Below, piece after piece: positions 25,767 through 35,146 of a stretch of DNA of 64,000 nt. Made by a program: the position numbers and the translations under genes. The first letter of the stretch is position 1. Every line of letters begins with the position of its first letter. Source of the DNA: Marinactinospora thermotolerans DSM 45154 (GTDB lineage Bacteria; Actinomycetota; Actinomycetes; Streptosporangiales; Streptosporangiaceae). The notes under the pieces were generated by a model. That model made no database searches and had not been told where the DNA came from. It saw only the letters and a program-made list of their open reading frames with translations. The stretch spans positions 111,924 through 175,923 of the forward strand of contig NZ_FUWS01000002.1 of the NCBI RefSeq assembly GCF_900167435.1, in the 5' to 3' direction.

Positions 25767-27602
25767 GTGCCACAGCCAACCCGGACCGATCCCGCGCTGA
25801 TCCGAAACTTCTGCATCATCGCGCACATCGACCATGGCAAGTCGACACTGGCCGACCGGATGCTGCAGTTGACCGGGGTCGTCGAGGATCGCCAGATGCG
25901 CGCGCAATACCTCGACCGCATGGACATCGAGCGCGAGCGCGGTATCACGATCAAGTCGCAGGCGGTACGGCTTCCCTTCACCGCCCTCGACGACGTGACC
26001 TACGTGCTCAACCTGATCGACACCCCCGGCCACGTCGACTTCAGCTACGAGGTCTCCCGTTCCCTCGCCGCCTGCGAGGGCGCCATCCTGCTGGTCGACG
26101 CCGCCCAGGGCATCGAGGCCCAGACGCTGGCCAACCTCTACCTGGCGCTGGAGAACGATCTCGCGATCATCCCGGTGCTCAACAAGATCGACCTTCCCGC
26201 GGCCCAGCCCGAGAAGTACGCCGCCGAGCTGGCCAACATCATCGGCTGCGACCCCTCCGAGGTCCTCAAGGTCAGCGCCAAGACCGGAGAGGGCGTCGAG
26301 GAGCTGCTCAACGAGATCGTCCGGCGCATCCCGCCGCCGGTCGGCGACCCCGACGCCCCGGCGCGCGCGCTCATCTTCGACTCGGTCTACGACACCTACC
26401 GGGGCGTCGTCACCTACGTGCGCGTCGTCGACGGCCGGCTCGACACCCGCGAGCGCATCGCGATGATGTCCACGCGCGCCACCCACGAGACGCTGGAGGT
26501 CGGCGTCATCTCCCCCGAGCCCACCAAGGTCGAGGGCCTGGGGGTGGGCGAGGTCGGTTACCTCATCACCGGGGTCAAGGACGTCCGCCAGTCGCGTGTC
26601 GGTGACACCGTCACCTCGGCGAGCAACGGGGCCGAGGAGATGCTGTCGGGTTACCGCGACCCCAAACCCATGGTGTTCTCCGGCCTGTACCCGATCGAGG
26701 GCACCGATTACCCCGTGCTGCGCGACGCCCTGGAGAAGCTCCAGCTCAACGACGCCGCGCTGGTGTTCGAGCCCGAGACGTCGGCGGCCCTGGGGTTCGG
26801 GTTCCGCTGTGGTTTCCTGGGGCTGCTGCACCTGGAGATCACCCGCGACCGGTTGGAGCGGGAGTTCAACCTCGACCTCATCTCCACCGCGCCCAACGTG
26901 GTCTACCAGGTGGTCATGGAGGACCGCACCGAGCACACGGTCACCAACCCCAGCGAGTTCCCCGAGGGCAAGATCGCCGAGGTCCGCGAACCGGTGGTCA
27001 AGGCGACCCTGCTGACCCCCTCCGACTACGTCGGTCAGATCATGGAGCTGTGCCAGGGCCGCCGCGGCGTCCTCCAGGGGATGGACTACCTGTCCGAGGA
27101 CCGCGTGGAGATGCGCTACACGCTGCCGCTCGCGGAGATCGTGTTCGACTTCTTCGACCAGCTCAAGTCGCGTACCAAGGGATATGCGTCGCTGGACTAC
27201 GAGCCCTCCGGCGAGCAGGCGGCCGACCTCGTCAAGGTCGACATCCTGCTCCAGGGCGAGACCGTGGACGCCTTCTCCGCCATCGTGCACAAGGACAAGG
27301 CCTACGCCTACGGCGTCGAGATGACCAAGAAGCTGCGCGAGCTCATCCCGCGGCAGCAGTTCGAGGTCCCGGTGCAGGCCGCGATCGGGTCGCGGGTCAT
27401 CGCCCGCGAGAACATCCGCGCCATCCGCAAGGACGTGCTCTCCAAGTGCTACGGCGGTGACATCAGCCGTAAGCGCAAGCTGCTGGAGAAGCAGAAGGAG
27501 GGCAAGAAGCGCATGAAGATGGTCGGACGGGTCGAGGTGCCGCAGGAGGCGTTCATCTCCGCGCTGTCCACCGAGAGCGGAGAGAAGGACAAGAAGAAGT
27601 AG
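25767..27602 (+). CDS. lepA: Elongation factor 4 (LepA)
   Basis: Ribosome-associated GTPase of 611 residues that acts during translation. G-domain motifs are all present: [21 protein letters not shown], with the switch sequence RERGITIK. The LepA-specific C-terminal domain ends [14 protein letters not shown], preceded by the Lys-rich [21 protein letters not shown] 25767 gives the usual start ([19 protein letters not shown], in pieces). Followed by a 14-bp hairpin. In related genomes hemW normally comes soon after; here a maltose locus intervenes. Confidence 0.98.
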   Translation: MPQPTRTDPALIRNFCIIAHIDHGKSTLADRMLQLTGVVEDRQMRAQYLDRMDIERERGITIKSQAVRLPFTALDDVTYVLNLIDTPGHVDFSYEVSRSLAACEGAILLVDAAQGIEAQTLANLYLALENDLAIIPVLNKIDLPAAQPEKYAAELANIIGCDPSEVLKVSAKTGEGVEELLNEIVRRIPPPVGDPDAPARALIFDSVYDTYRGVVTYVRVVDGRLDTRERIAMMSTRATHETLEVGVISPEPTKVEGLGVGEVGYLITGVKDVRQSRVGDTVTSASNGAEEMLSGYRDPKPMVFSGLYPIEGTDYPVLRDALEKLQLNDAALVFEPETSAALGFGFRCGFLGLLHLEITRDRLEREFNLDLISTAPNVVYQVVMEDRTEHTVTNPSEFPEGKIAEVREPVVKATLLTPSDYVGQIMELCQGRRGVLQGMDYLSEDRVEMRYTLPLAEIVFDFFDQLKSRTKGYASLDYEPSGEQAADLVKVDILLQGETVDAFSAIVHKDKAYAYGVEMTKKLRELIPRQQFEVPVQAAIGSRVIARENIRAIRKDVLSKCYGGDISRKRKLLEKQKEGKKRMKMVGRVEVPQEAFISALSTESGEKDKKK

Positions 27603-27607
27603 CGAGA

Positions 27608-27640
27608 CGGCGGGGCGGCCTCGGGGAGGCCGCCCCGCCG
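27608..27640. terminator. Bidirectional terminator between lepA and malG
   Basis: Perfect 14-bp arms (27608-27621 and 27627-27640) with loop CGGGG, between two convergent stops. Confidence 0.85.
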
Positions 27641-27645
27641 TGGGT

Positions 27646-28518
27646 CTAGCCCTTGACGGCGCCGCTGGTCAGGCCCTCGACGATGAAGCGCTGGAGGAAC
27701 CAGAACACCGCCATCGTCGGCAGGGAGATGAGCAGGGTGCCCGCGGCGAAGATGCCGAAGTTGGCGTTGCGCTCGCCCGAGATCAGCCCGTACAGCCCCA
27801 GGGCGACCGTCTTGGACTCCGGGTCGCGCAGGAACACGCTGGCGATGAGGAACTCGTTGATGGTGCTGATGAACACCAGGAGTCCCACGATCGCGAGCAC
27901 CGGCGCCACCAACGGCAACATGATCCGGAAGAAGACCTGGGCGTGGGTGGCCCCGTCGACCCGCGCCGATTCGTCGAGCTCCCGGGGAACGGTGTCGAAG
28001 AACCCCTTCATCAGCCAGGTGTTCACGCTCAACGCGCCGCCGAGGTAGACCAGCATCAGTCCCCAGGGGGTGTCGAACCCCACCTCGGGCCAGTACTCGG
28101 TGATGTCGGTGAACATCAGGTAGATCGCCACGATCGCCAGGAACTGCGGGAACATCTGCACCAGCAGCAGACCGAACAGGCCGGTGCGCCGGCCGATGAA
28201 GCGGAACCGGCTGAAGGCGTAGGCGGCGAGCGCGCACAGGAACACCGTGCCCGCCGCGTTGGCCAGCGAGATCAGGATCGAGTTGAGGTACCAGGACCCG
28301 AACGGGGTATCGCTGAACAACCGTTCCAGGTTGGCCGTGCTGACCCCCTGGGGGACCAGGCTGCTGGAGCTGAGCGTGCCCAGGGGGTTCAGCGCGGCCG
28401 ACACCACGAACAGCACCGGGAAGAGCGCGAACACCAACGCGACCACCAGCAGCAGGTGACGCCATCCGGTCAGCCGCGCCCAGCGCGTCACCCGGGCGCC
28501 CATCGTCGTCGCGGTCAT
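27646..28518 (-). CDS. malG: Maltose/maltodextrin ABC transporter permease MalG
   Basis: Inner permease subunit of 290 residues with six predicted membrane spans; the first is HLLLVVALVFALFPVLFVVS and the binding-protein-dependent EAA loop reads DESARVDGATHAQVFFRIMLPL. MFPQFLAIVAIYLMF is typical of MalG. ATG 28518 overlaps the malF stop by one base (TGATG), implying translational coupling. The ATPase MalK is not encoded here; in streptomycetes a shared ATPase (MsiK) serves such systems, which is likely here too. Confidence 0.94.
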   Translation of the reverse strand: MTATTMGARVTRWARLTGWRHLLLVVALVFALFPVLFVVSAALNPLGTLSSSSLVPQGVSTANLERLFSDTPFGSWYLNSILISLANAAGTVFLCALAAYAFSRFRFIGRRTGLFGLLLVQMFPQFLAIVAIYLMFTDITEYWPEVGFDTPWGLMLVYLGGALSVNTWLMKGFFDTVPRELDESARVDGATHAQVFFRIMLPLVAPVLAIVGLLVFISTINEFLIASVFLRDPESKTVALGLYGLISGERNANFGIFAAGTLLISLPTMAVFWFLQRFIVEGLTSGAVKG

Positions 28519-30137
28519 CAGTGGGTCTCCTCCAAGCTCCTGCTCCGCCTCAGGCTCACCACGGAGATGACGGCCACGATGAGGAAGATGAAGACCGAGA
28601 TCGCCGAGGCGTAGCCGTACTGCGCGCCCTGGCCGCCGAAGGCGAGCCGATAGGTGTAGGTGATGAGCAGGTCGGTACCGCCCACCATCGGATTGTCGGG
28701 CGGGAACGGGCCGCCGCCCGTCATCAGGTAGACGGCGTTGAAGTTGTTGAAGTTGAACGAGAAGGTCGACACCAGGATCGGCGTCAGCGCCACCATCAAC
28801 AGCGGGAGCGTGACGTGCCGGAACGACTGCCAGGCGCCGGCGCCGTCCAGCCGGGCGGCCTGGGTGAGCTCGCGCGGAATCGACTGCAGCGCCCCGGTGG
28901 CGACGAGGAAGAGGTAGGGATAGCCCAGCCAGGCGTTGACCACCAGCAACGCCAGGCGCGCCGTCCACTCCCCGCCCAGCCAGTCGACGTCGAGGCCGAG
29001 CAGCCGGTTGACCAGGCCGAAGTCGGCGTTGAACATGTCGCGCCACAGCAGCAGCATCGCGAAGGAGGGCATCGCGTAGGGCAGGACCAGCAGGACGCGG
29101 TACACCCTGCGCCCACGCAACCGGTCGGTGTGCATGAGCAGGGCCAGCCCCAGTCCGAGGACGAACACGAGCAGGACCGTCCCCGCGGCGAAGGCGAGGT
29201 TCCACAGCAGGATGCCGAAGAAGGGGCCGCTCACCGACGGGTTGGTGAGCACCTTGGCGAAGTTGTCCCAGCCGACGTCGACACGCCAGCCCTGCGGGAG
29301 GCGTTCGCCGGACTCGTCGAGGAAGACGCCCCGCTCGTCGTCGGCGGTGAAGCGGGCGCCGGTGGCGGCGTCCACGATGCAGTCGCAGTCGGCGTCGTAG
29401 GCGCGGGTGGCGTCGCCTTCATAGGCGCTGGACAGGCCGCTGGAGCGGATGCCGGAGCCGTCGCCGCTGGGAACGGCGAAGGCGGTGATCTCGGCGCTGC
29501 GCGCGCTCACCTCCGCGGCACCGAGGAGGGTGTAGCCCTCGGCCTCGGTGATCCGGCCCGAGGGGTCGGTGGTGACGGCGTCCGGCGCGAGCTCGGTGAG
29601 CCCGTCGGCGTCGCCGGCCTGGACCCGGCCCTCGGGGTCGGTCAGCAGGAAGACCAGGTCGCCGGTCGCGGGGTCGCCCACGGCGGCGACGGTGAGGCGG
29701 TAGTCGACGGAGTCGGCGGCGCGCACCACCGATGACGCCTCGATCGAGGCGATGGCCTCCTCCTTGCTGCCGCGGTGCCCGTCGCCGAAGTTGGTGATCG
29801 AGGTGCTGACCGTGTACAGCACCGGCAGGATCTGGAAGGCGACCAGCAGCAGCGTGCCCGGGACGAGGTACTTGGCGGGGATGGCGCGGGGGGACAGGTA
29901 GACGTAGAACAGGAGCGTGGTGACCGCGGCCACCACGCCGATCCCGATCCAGTTGCCCGCGGAGTACAGCGGAAACGCGGCCCACACCGCCAGGGCGGTG
30001 GTGAGGCCGAGCATGCCGATCTTCACCATCTGCCCGGCCAGCGATCCGGAGCGGGGGGCCAGGGCGCCTCCGGGGAGCGGGGGGCGCGCGGGCGCCCCGC
30101 CTGGGGCGCCCGCGCCGTTACGTCGGTCGGCGAACAC
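28518..30137 (-). CDS. malF: Maltose/maltodextrin ABC transporter permease MalF
   Basis: A 539-residue permease. Three N-terminal membrane spans are followed by a large extracytoplasmic loop (roughly residues 125-290, rich in Asp, Ser and Thr), as in MalF P2, then five further spans with the EAA loop LTQAARLDGAGAWQSFRHVTLPL. SFNFNNFNAVYLMTGGGP is a signature of the MalF family. GTG 30137 is the start, 4 bp after the malE stop. It pairs with MalG. Confidence 0.94.
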   Translation of the reverse strand: MFADRRNGAGAPGGAPARPPLPGGALAPRSGSLAGQMVKIGMLGLTTALAVWAAFPLYSAGNWIGIGVVAAVTTLLFYVYLSPRAIPAKYLVPGTLLLVAFQILPVLYTVSTSITNFGDGHRGSKEEAIASIEASSVVRAADSVDYRLTVAAVGDPATGDLVFLLTDPEGRVQAGDADGLTELAPDAVTTDPSGRITEAEGYTLLGAAEVSARSAEITAFAVPSGDGSGIRSSGLSSAYEGDATRAYDADCDCIVDAATGARFTADDERGVFLDESGERLPQGWRVDVGWDNFAKVLTNPSVSGPFFGILLWNLAFAAGTVLLVFVLGLGLALLMHTDRLRGRRVYRVLLVLPYAMPSFAMLLLWRDMFNADFGLVNRLLGLDVDWLGGEWTARLALLVVNAWLGYPYLFLVATGALQSIPRELTQAARLDGAGAWQSFRHVTLPLLMVALTPILVSTFSFNFNNFNAVYLMTGGGPFPPDNPMVGGTDLLITYTYRLAFGGQGAQYGYASAISVFIFLIVAVISVVSLRRSRSLEETH

Positions 30138-30141
30138 GGAC

Positions 30142-31389
30142 TCAGCCGATCTGATCCGTAATGGCCTTGCCCGCGGCGGTGACGGCCTCTTCGGGGTCCT
30201 CCCCGCTGATGACCGCGGCCTCCGCCTTGCCGAACGGGTCCCAGATGGCCGCCATCTGCGGGATGGCGGGCAGCGGGTCGCCGTTGGCGCCGGCCTCCGT
30301 GACCTTGGCCAGATCCGGGTCGCTCTGGGAGACCTGCTCCAGCGCCGCGGTCAGCGCCGGAGGGCGCGGGTCCTCTTCGTACAGCGCGATGGCCAGCTCG
30401 GGGTCGGTGACGTAGTTGGTCACGAACTCCTGGGCGAGGACCTTGTTGGCGCCGCCCGCGGCGACGTAGAACGTCTGCACGCCGACGAACGGGCGGGCCT
30501 CCTCGCCGTCCTCGAAGCCGGGGATCGCGCTGATCTCGTAGTCGATCCCGGCCGTCTTGACGTCGGGGATCGACCACGGGCCGGTGATGAAGAAGGGCGT
30601 CTTGCCGTCCTGGAAGAGGGAGGCGACGTTCTGGCTGTCGATGGAGCGCTTCAGCGCGCCCTCGCCCTTCTCGCCGAGTTCGGCGATCCGTTCGAACGCC
30701 GCGACGGACTCCGGCGTGCCCACGCCGACGTCGGAGGGGTCGTAGTCGCCCTTGTCGTCCTGGCCGAACAGGTAGCCGCCGGCGGAGGTGTAGAAGGGGT
30801 AGATGTGGTAGGGGTCGCCCTCTTGGCCGACCTGGAGACCCAGGATCTCCTCGACCTCGCCCTCGTCCTTCAGCGCCGCGCCGGTCTCGACGAGCTCCTC
30901 GACGCTCGACGGCGCCTCGGGGGCGAGCTCGGTGTTGCGGATCAGCACCAGGTTCTCGGTGGCGTAGGGAACGCCGTAGAGCTGGCCGTTGTAGGTGACG
31001 GCCTCGATCGCGGTCTCGTTGAACGCGGCGACCTTGTCCTCGGGGAGCTGCACGGGGTCGATCGCGCCGTTCTGCACGAAGTTGCCCGTCCAGTCGTGCG
31101 CGCCGACGACGATGTCGGGGCCCGAGCCCGCCTGGTGGGCGGTGACGAAGTTGGACTCCAGGTCCTCGTTGGGGATGGTCTCGACCTCGACCTGGATGCC
31201 GTGTGCCTCGCCGAACTCCTCGGCGAAGGGAAGCAGCGCCTTGGTGCGGATGTCGTCGGCCCAGATGACCATCGTGCCGCTGGGTTCCTCCTGGGCGGCC
31301 TCGCCACTGTCGCCGCCACCGCCGCAGGCGGTGGCGACCAGGGTGAGGACCGTGGCGCTCGCGAACACGCCGGCGCTACGGATCTTCAT
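30142..31389 (-). CDS. malE: Maltose/maltodextrin-binding lipoprotein MalE
   Basis: A 415-residue extracytoplasmic solute-binding protein of family 1. The signal ends in a lipobox LVATAC with Cys22 as the lipidation site. The mature protein shows MVIWADDIRTKALLPFAEEF, GSGPDIVVGAHDWTG, GVPYATENLVLIRN, and FFITGPWSIP, all typical of maltodextrin-binding proteins. ATG 31389 is preceded by AAGGAG. The gene begins the malEFG operon; operator-like GCAA/TTGC repeats lie 85-135 bp upstream. Confidence 0.95.
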   Translation of the reverse strand: MKIRSAGVFASATVLTLVATACGGGGDSGEAAQEEPSGTMVIWADDIRTKALLPFAEEFGEAHGIQVEVETIPNEDLESNFVTAHQAGSGPDIVVGAHDWTGNFVQNGAIDPVQLPEDKVAAFNETAIEAVTYNGQLYGVPYATENLVLIRNTELAPEAPSSVEELVETGAALKDEGEVEEILGLQVGQEGDPYHIYPFYTSAGGYLFGQDDKGDYDPSDVGVGTPESVAAFERIAELGEKGEGALKRSIDSQNVASLFQDGKTPFFITGPWSIPDVKTAGIDYEISAIPGFEDGEEARPFVGVQTFYVAAGGANKVLAQEFVTNYVTDPELAIALYEEDPRPPALTAALEQVSQSDPDLAKVTEAGANGDPLPAIPQMAAIWDPFGKAEAAVISGEDPEEAVTAAGKAITDQIG

Positions 31390-31472
31390 GACTCTCCTTA
31401 GGGACACACAGCCGCGACGGGTCCCCCGGTGCCCGCTGTCACGGCTCTGCGGGGCTTGGTGCCGCGACGCTA

Positions 31473-31522
31473 GCAACTTCTTGCAAGGAATGGAAGCCTT
31501 TTCATAAATTTTCTGCAAGGAT
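31473..31522. promoter_or_regulatory. MalR-type operator region before malE
   Basis: Contains GCAACTTCTTGC (31473-31484, GCAA/TTGC inverted repeat), the overlapping palindrome CTTGCAAG (31480-31487), and another half-site TCTGCAAGG (31512-31520). CTTGCGCAAG, the related palindrome, lies before the LacI-family gene at 33293-33302. Such CTTGCAAG cores are the usual operators of LacI-family MalR proteins. Confidence 0.6.
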
Positions 31523-31555
31523 GCGGCAATCTCGGCGAAACATCGCCGTAACATG

Positions 31556-31591
31556 ACGGGCCCGGCCGTCCACCAGGACGTCCGGGCCCGT
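31556..31591 (-). terminator. Terminator after the GH13 gene
   Basis: Arms 31556-31571 and 31576-31591 (16 bp with one mismatch) around loop ACCA, 18 bp after the GH13 stop and upstream of the malE promoter, so malE is probably transcribed separately. Confidence 0.75.
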
Positions 31592-31608
31592 CGTCGCCTC
31601 ATGGGCGC

Positions 31609-33246
31609 CTAGGCGCGCTCCTCCAGCCACACGGCGGTGTAGGGCGGCAGCGTGACCCCGCCGTCACCGACCTCCACCGGACCGCTCGCCAACATCAGGG
31701 CACCCTCCAGGGCGACCCGCGCGGGCCGGGCCCCGAGGTTCACCGCGCAGGCGAAGCCGGGGCTCCTGCGGAAGGCCAGCACGTCGTCGGGGGACTCCAC
31801 CCAGGTCAGGGTGCCGTCGCCCAGGGCGGCGTGCTCCCGGCGCAGGCGCAGCGCCGAGGTGTACAGCGACAGCGTCGAGTCCGGATCGCCGGCCTGGGCC
31901 TCGCGGGTGAGCTCCCGCCAGGCCGCGGGCATCGGCAACCAGGGGGCGCTGCCGTCGGGGCCGAAGCCGAAGGGCGGCTCGCCGCCCTCCCACGGCAGCG
32001 GGACGCGGCAGCCGTCGCGACCGCGCTCGGTGTAGCCCGAACGCTTCCAGTTGGGGTCCTGCAGCGCCTCCTCGGGCAGGTCGGTCACCTCGGGAAGCCC
32101 CAGCTCCTCACCCTGGTAGAGGTAGACCGAGCCGGGCAGCGCGAGCATCAGCAGGGCCGCCGCGCGGGCCTTGCGCAGCCCCTCGGCGCCACCGCCGAAC
32201 CGGGTGACGTGCCTGGTCACATCATGGTTGGACAGCACCCACGTGCTGGGCGCGCCCACCGCGCCGTTGGCCTCCAGCGAGTCGTCGACCACCTTGCGCA
32301 GCGTGGCGGCGTCCCAGGGCGCGGTCAGGAACTCGAAGTTGAACGCCTGGTGCAGCTCGTCGGGGCGCAGGTAGCGGGCCACGCGCTCGGCGTTGGGAAC
32401 CCACGCCTCGGCGACCATGGCGCGGTCGTCGTAGCCGTCGACGATCCGGCGCCAGCGCCGGTAGATGTCGTGCACCCCGTCCTGGTCGAAGTAGGGCAGC
32501 CGGGTGCTGCCGTCGAGCAGCTCGGCGGTCTGGCCCTCGGCGAGGTCGGGGAGCGCCGGATCCTTGACCATGCCGTGGGCGACGTCGATGCGGAAGCCGT
32601 CCACCCCACGGTCCAGCCAGAACCGCAGCACGTCGTCGAACTCCTCGTGGACCTCGGGGTTGGTCCAGTCGAGGTCGGGCTGCTCGGCGTCGAACAGGTG
32701 CAGGTACCACTCCTCCGGGGTGCCGTCCGGACGCTTCAGACGGGTCCAGGCCGGGCCGCCGAAGATGGACTTCCAGTTGTTCGGCGGCTCCTCCCCGTCG
32801 GGCCCCTTGCCGGGCCGGAACACGTACCGGGCGCGTTCGGGGGAGCCGGGCTCGGCGGCGACCGCCTCGCGGAACCAGCGGTGCGCGGAGGAGGTGTGGT
32901 TGGGGACGATGTCGATGATCAGGCGGATGCCCAGGTCGTGGGCGGTCTCCAGGAGCGCGTCGAAGTCGGCGAGCGTGCCGAACCGGGAATCCACGTCGCG
33001 GTAGTCGGCGACGTCGTAGCCGCCGTCGGCGAGCGGCGAGACGTAGAACGGGGTCAGCCAGACCGCGTCCACGCCGAGAGCGGCCAACGCCGGCAGACGC
33101 CGGCGGATGCCGGGCAGGTCGCCGTCGCCGTCGCCGTTGGAGTCGGCGAAGCTGCGGACGTAGATCTGGTAGATGACGGCATCGCGCCACCAGCCCGGGC
33201 GGGAGCCGGGGGAGCGGGGGGCGGCCTGGTCGGCGGGCTGCTGCAT
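31609..33246 (-). CDS. aglA: GH13 alpha-glucosidase / oligo-1,6-glucosidase-like (AglA-type)
   Basis: A 545-residue cytoplasmic glycoside hydrolase family 13 enzyme. The catalytic triad regions are seen: DGFRIDVAHGM (nucleophile Asp), MVAEAWV (acid/base Glu) and VLSNHDVTRH (transition-state Asp), plus the start WWRDAVIYQIYVRSF and DIVPNHTS. No signal peptide. It would split imported maltose and maltodextrins to glucose, consistent with the adjacent malEFG. It is divergent from the LacI-family gene and shares its operator region. Exact linkage preference (alpha-1,4 versus 1,6) cannot be fixed by eye. Confidence 0.93.
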   Translation of the reverse strand: MQQPADQAAPRSPGSRPGWWRDAVIYQIYVRSFADSNGDGDGDLPGIRRRLPALAALGVDAVWLTPFYVSPLADGGYDVADYRDVDSRFGTLADFDALLETAHDLGIRLIIDIVPNHTSSAHRWFREAVAAEPGSPERARYVFRPGKGPDGEEPPNNWKSIFGGPAWTRLKRPDGTPEEWYLHLFDAEQPDLDWTNPEVHEEFDDVLRFWLDRGVDGFRIDVAHGMVKDPALPDLAEGQTAELLDGSTRLPYFDQDGVHDIYRRWRRIVDGYDDRAMVAEAWVPNAERVARYLRPDELHQAFNFEFLTAPWDAATLRKVVDDSLEANGAVGAPSTWVLSNHDVTRHVTRFGGGAEGLRKARAAALLMLALPGSVYLYQGEELGLPEVTDLPEEALQDPNWKRSGYTERGRDGCRVPLPWEGGEPPFGFGPDGSAPWLPMPAAWRELTREAQAGDPDSTLSLYTSALRLRREHAALGDGTLTWVESPDDVLAFRRSPGFACAVNLGARPARVALEGALMLASGPVEVGDGGVTLPPYTAVWLEERA

Positions 33247-33292
33247 GAGGGTCCCTCCGTATCGCCTCAGCGATCTCGGCTGGCTGAAATTA

Positions 33293-33302
33293 CTTGCGCA
33301 AG
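33293..33302. promoter_or_regulatory. LacI-type operator CTTGCGCAAG
   Basis: Perfect 10-bp palindrome in the 107-bp divergent region between the GH13 gene and malR, within an AT-rich stretch. Placed to control both directions; related cores occur before malE. Confidence 0.65.
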
Positions 33303-33353
33303 ATTACTCATTTATTTCAATGCGTGGTCGTTTTCGTCCATTAGAGTGCTCCC

Positions 33354-34385
33354 ATGGGTCCACGACTGTCCGATATCGCCCGGCAGGCCGGAGTGAGCGA
33401 GGCAACGGTCTCCCGAGTGCTCAACGACCGGCCCGGGGTGGGAAGCGACACCCGCAAGGCCGTGCTGACAGCGCTCGACGTGCTCGGATACGAGCGCCCG
33501 GCCCGGCTGCGCCAGCGCTCGGCCGGGCTGGTCGGGATGGTCGTTCCGGAGCTGGAGAACCCGGTCTTCCCCATGTTCGCCCAGGCCGCCGAAGGGGCGC
33601 TGGCCCAGCACGGGTACACGCCGGTGCTGTGCACCCAGACCCCGGGGGGCATCGCCGAGGACGAGTACGTCGAGCTCCTGCTCGAACGCAACGTCTCGGG
33701 GATCATCTTCGTCTCGGGGCTGCACGCCGACACCACCGTCGACCATGGCCGGTACCGGTCGCTCATCGCCCGACGGCTGCCCATCGTGCTCGTCAACGGT
33801 TTCGCCGAGGACATCCCCGCGGCGTTCGTCTCCTGTGACGATCGCACCGCCAGCCAGCTCGCCGTCAACCACCTCGCCGCGCTCGGTCACGTCCGGATCG
33901 GTTTCACCAGCGGGCCGCGGCGCTACGTCCCGGTACAGCGCAAACTGGCCGGCTACCGCGAGGCCATGGCCGCCAACGGCCTGGCCGTCGAGGACGAGCT
34001 CGTCGAGTTGTCCCTGTTCGGGGTCGAGGGCGGGCACGCGGCGGCCGGCCGTCTGCTGGACCGCGGCGTCACCGCGGTGGTCTGCGGATCCGACCTGATG
34101 GCCCTGGGGGCGATACGCGCCGCGCGGCAGCGGGGGCTGTCGGTCCCGGCCGACTTCTCCGTCGTGGGGTATGACGACTCCCAGCTCATCGCCTTCACCG
34201 ATCCGCCGTTGACAACGGTGCGCCAGCCGATCCCGGCCATGGCGCTGGCCGCGGTGCGGGCCCTGTGCGACGAGATCGCCGGGCACGCGGCGTCGCGCAC
34301 CGAGTACATGTTCGATCCCGAACTCGTCGTGCGGGGCTCGACCGGCGTGGTGCCCTCGGGCCTGTCCCACTCCACGTCGGCCTGA
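33354..34385 (+). CDS. malR: LacI-family maltose-locus repressor (MalR-like)
   Basis: A 343-residue repressor: N-terminal helix-turn-helix LSDIARQAGVSEATVSRVLN with hinge helix, then a periplasmic-binding-protein-like effector domain (GLVGMVVPELENPVFPMFAQ, DFSVVGYDDSQLIAF). ATG 33354. The CTTGCGCAAG palindrome just upstream and similar sites before malE make self-control and control of aglA and malEFG likely. Maltose or a maltodextrin is the probable effector by analogy with MalR of streptomycetes. Confidence 0.92.
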   Translation: MGPRLSDIARQAGVSEATVSRVLNDRPGVGSDTRKAVLTALDVLGYERPARLRQRSAGLVGMVVPELENPVFPMFAQAAEGALAQHGYTPVLCTQTPGGIAEDEYVELLLERNVSGIIFVSGLHADTTVDHGRYRSLIARRLPIVLVNGFAEDIPAAFVSCDDRTASQLAVNHLAALGHVRIGFTSGPRRYVPVQRKLAGYREAMAANGLAVEDELVELSLFGVEGGHAAAGRLLDRGVTAVVCGSDLMALGAIRAARQRGLSVPADFSVVGYDDSQLIAFTDPPLTTVRQPIPAMALAAVRALCDEIAGHAASRTEYMFDPELVVRGSTGVVPSGLSHSTSA

Positions 34386-34429
34386 TCCCGGAGTTCCCAC
34401 ACCGGCGGCGGGCGCACTAACGTTCCGGC

Positions 34430-35086
34430 ATGGACAGTGGACGGGTTGAATCGGTCAACGTCGGTGTCGCGGTGGCCGCCGAATGGGCCGGGAGACTGCG
34501 ACGGACCGCGATCGACAAACGCCCGGTGGACGGCGCGGTCGCGGTGGGCCGGCTGGGGCTGGCCGGTGACGAACAGGCCGACCGGGACAATCACGGTGGC
34601 CCCGACCAGGCGGTCTACGCCTACGCGCGCGAGGACCTCGCCGTGTGGGAGCGGCTGTTGGGGCGCCCCCTGCGGGGCGGGATGTTCGGCGAGAACCTGA
34701 CCACCCGCGGCGTCGAGGTCAGCCGCGCGCTCGTCGGCGAACGCTGGCGGATCGGTACCGCGTTGGTGGAGGTCACCCTGCCCCGGGTCCCGTGCGGGAC
34801 GTTTCGCAACTGGCTGGGCGAGGAGGGCTGGGTCCGGCGCTTCACCGAGGAGGCGCGTACCGGGGCCTACCTGAGGGTGCTGGAGGAAGGCGAGGTCGGC
34901 GCGGGAGACCGGATCGAGGTGGCGCACCGTCCCGATCACGGGATCGACCTGGCGACGGCCTTCCGGGCCTCGCGCCCCTCCCATGACGACATCGCCCTGA
35001 TCCGCCGTGTCCTGGAGATCCCCGGCCGGGCCGCGGAATGGGAGAGGGCCGCGGCCGCGGCGGAGCGGCGGCTCGCCCGCAGGTGA
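34430..35086 (+). CDS. MOSC-domain protein (YiiM-like)
   Basis: A 218-residue protein with the MOSC beta-barrel core: VGRLGLAGDEQADRDNHGGP, GGMFGENLTT, and the conserved cysteine in LPRVPCGTF. YiiM-type proteins are tied to molybdenum-cofactor-dependent N-oxide or hydroxylamine reduction. The C-terminal helical part (HDDIALIRRVLEIPG) is typical. ATG 34430. No molybdoenzyme gene is near, so the partner is unknown. Confidence 0.88.
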   Translation: MDSGRVESVNVGVAVAAEWAGRLRRTAIDKRPVDGAVAVGRLGLAGDEQADRDNHGGPDQAVYAYAREDLAVWERLLGRPLRGGMFGENLTTRGVEVSRALVGERWRIGTALVEVTLPRVPCGTFRNWLGEEGWVRRFTEEARTGAYLRVLEEGEVGAGDRIEVAHRPDHGIDLATAFRASRPSHDDIALIRRVLEIPGRAAEWERAAAAAERRLARR

Positions 35087-35146
35087 TCGTCCCCGGTGAG
35101 AGGGACGGGGGACCGGCCGGTCCCCTCGATGACCGACACTGGAAGC

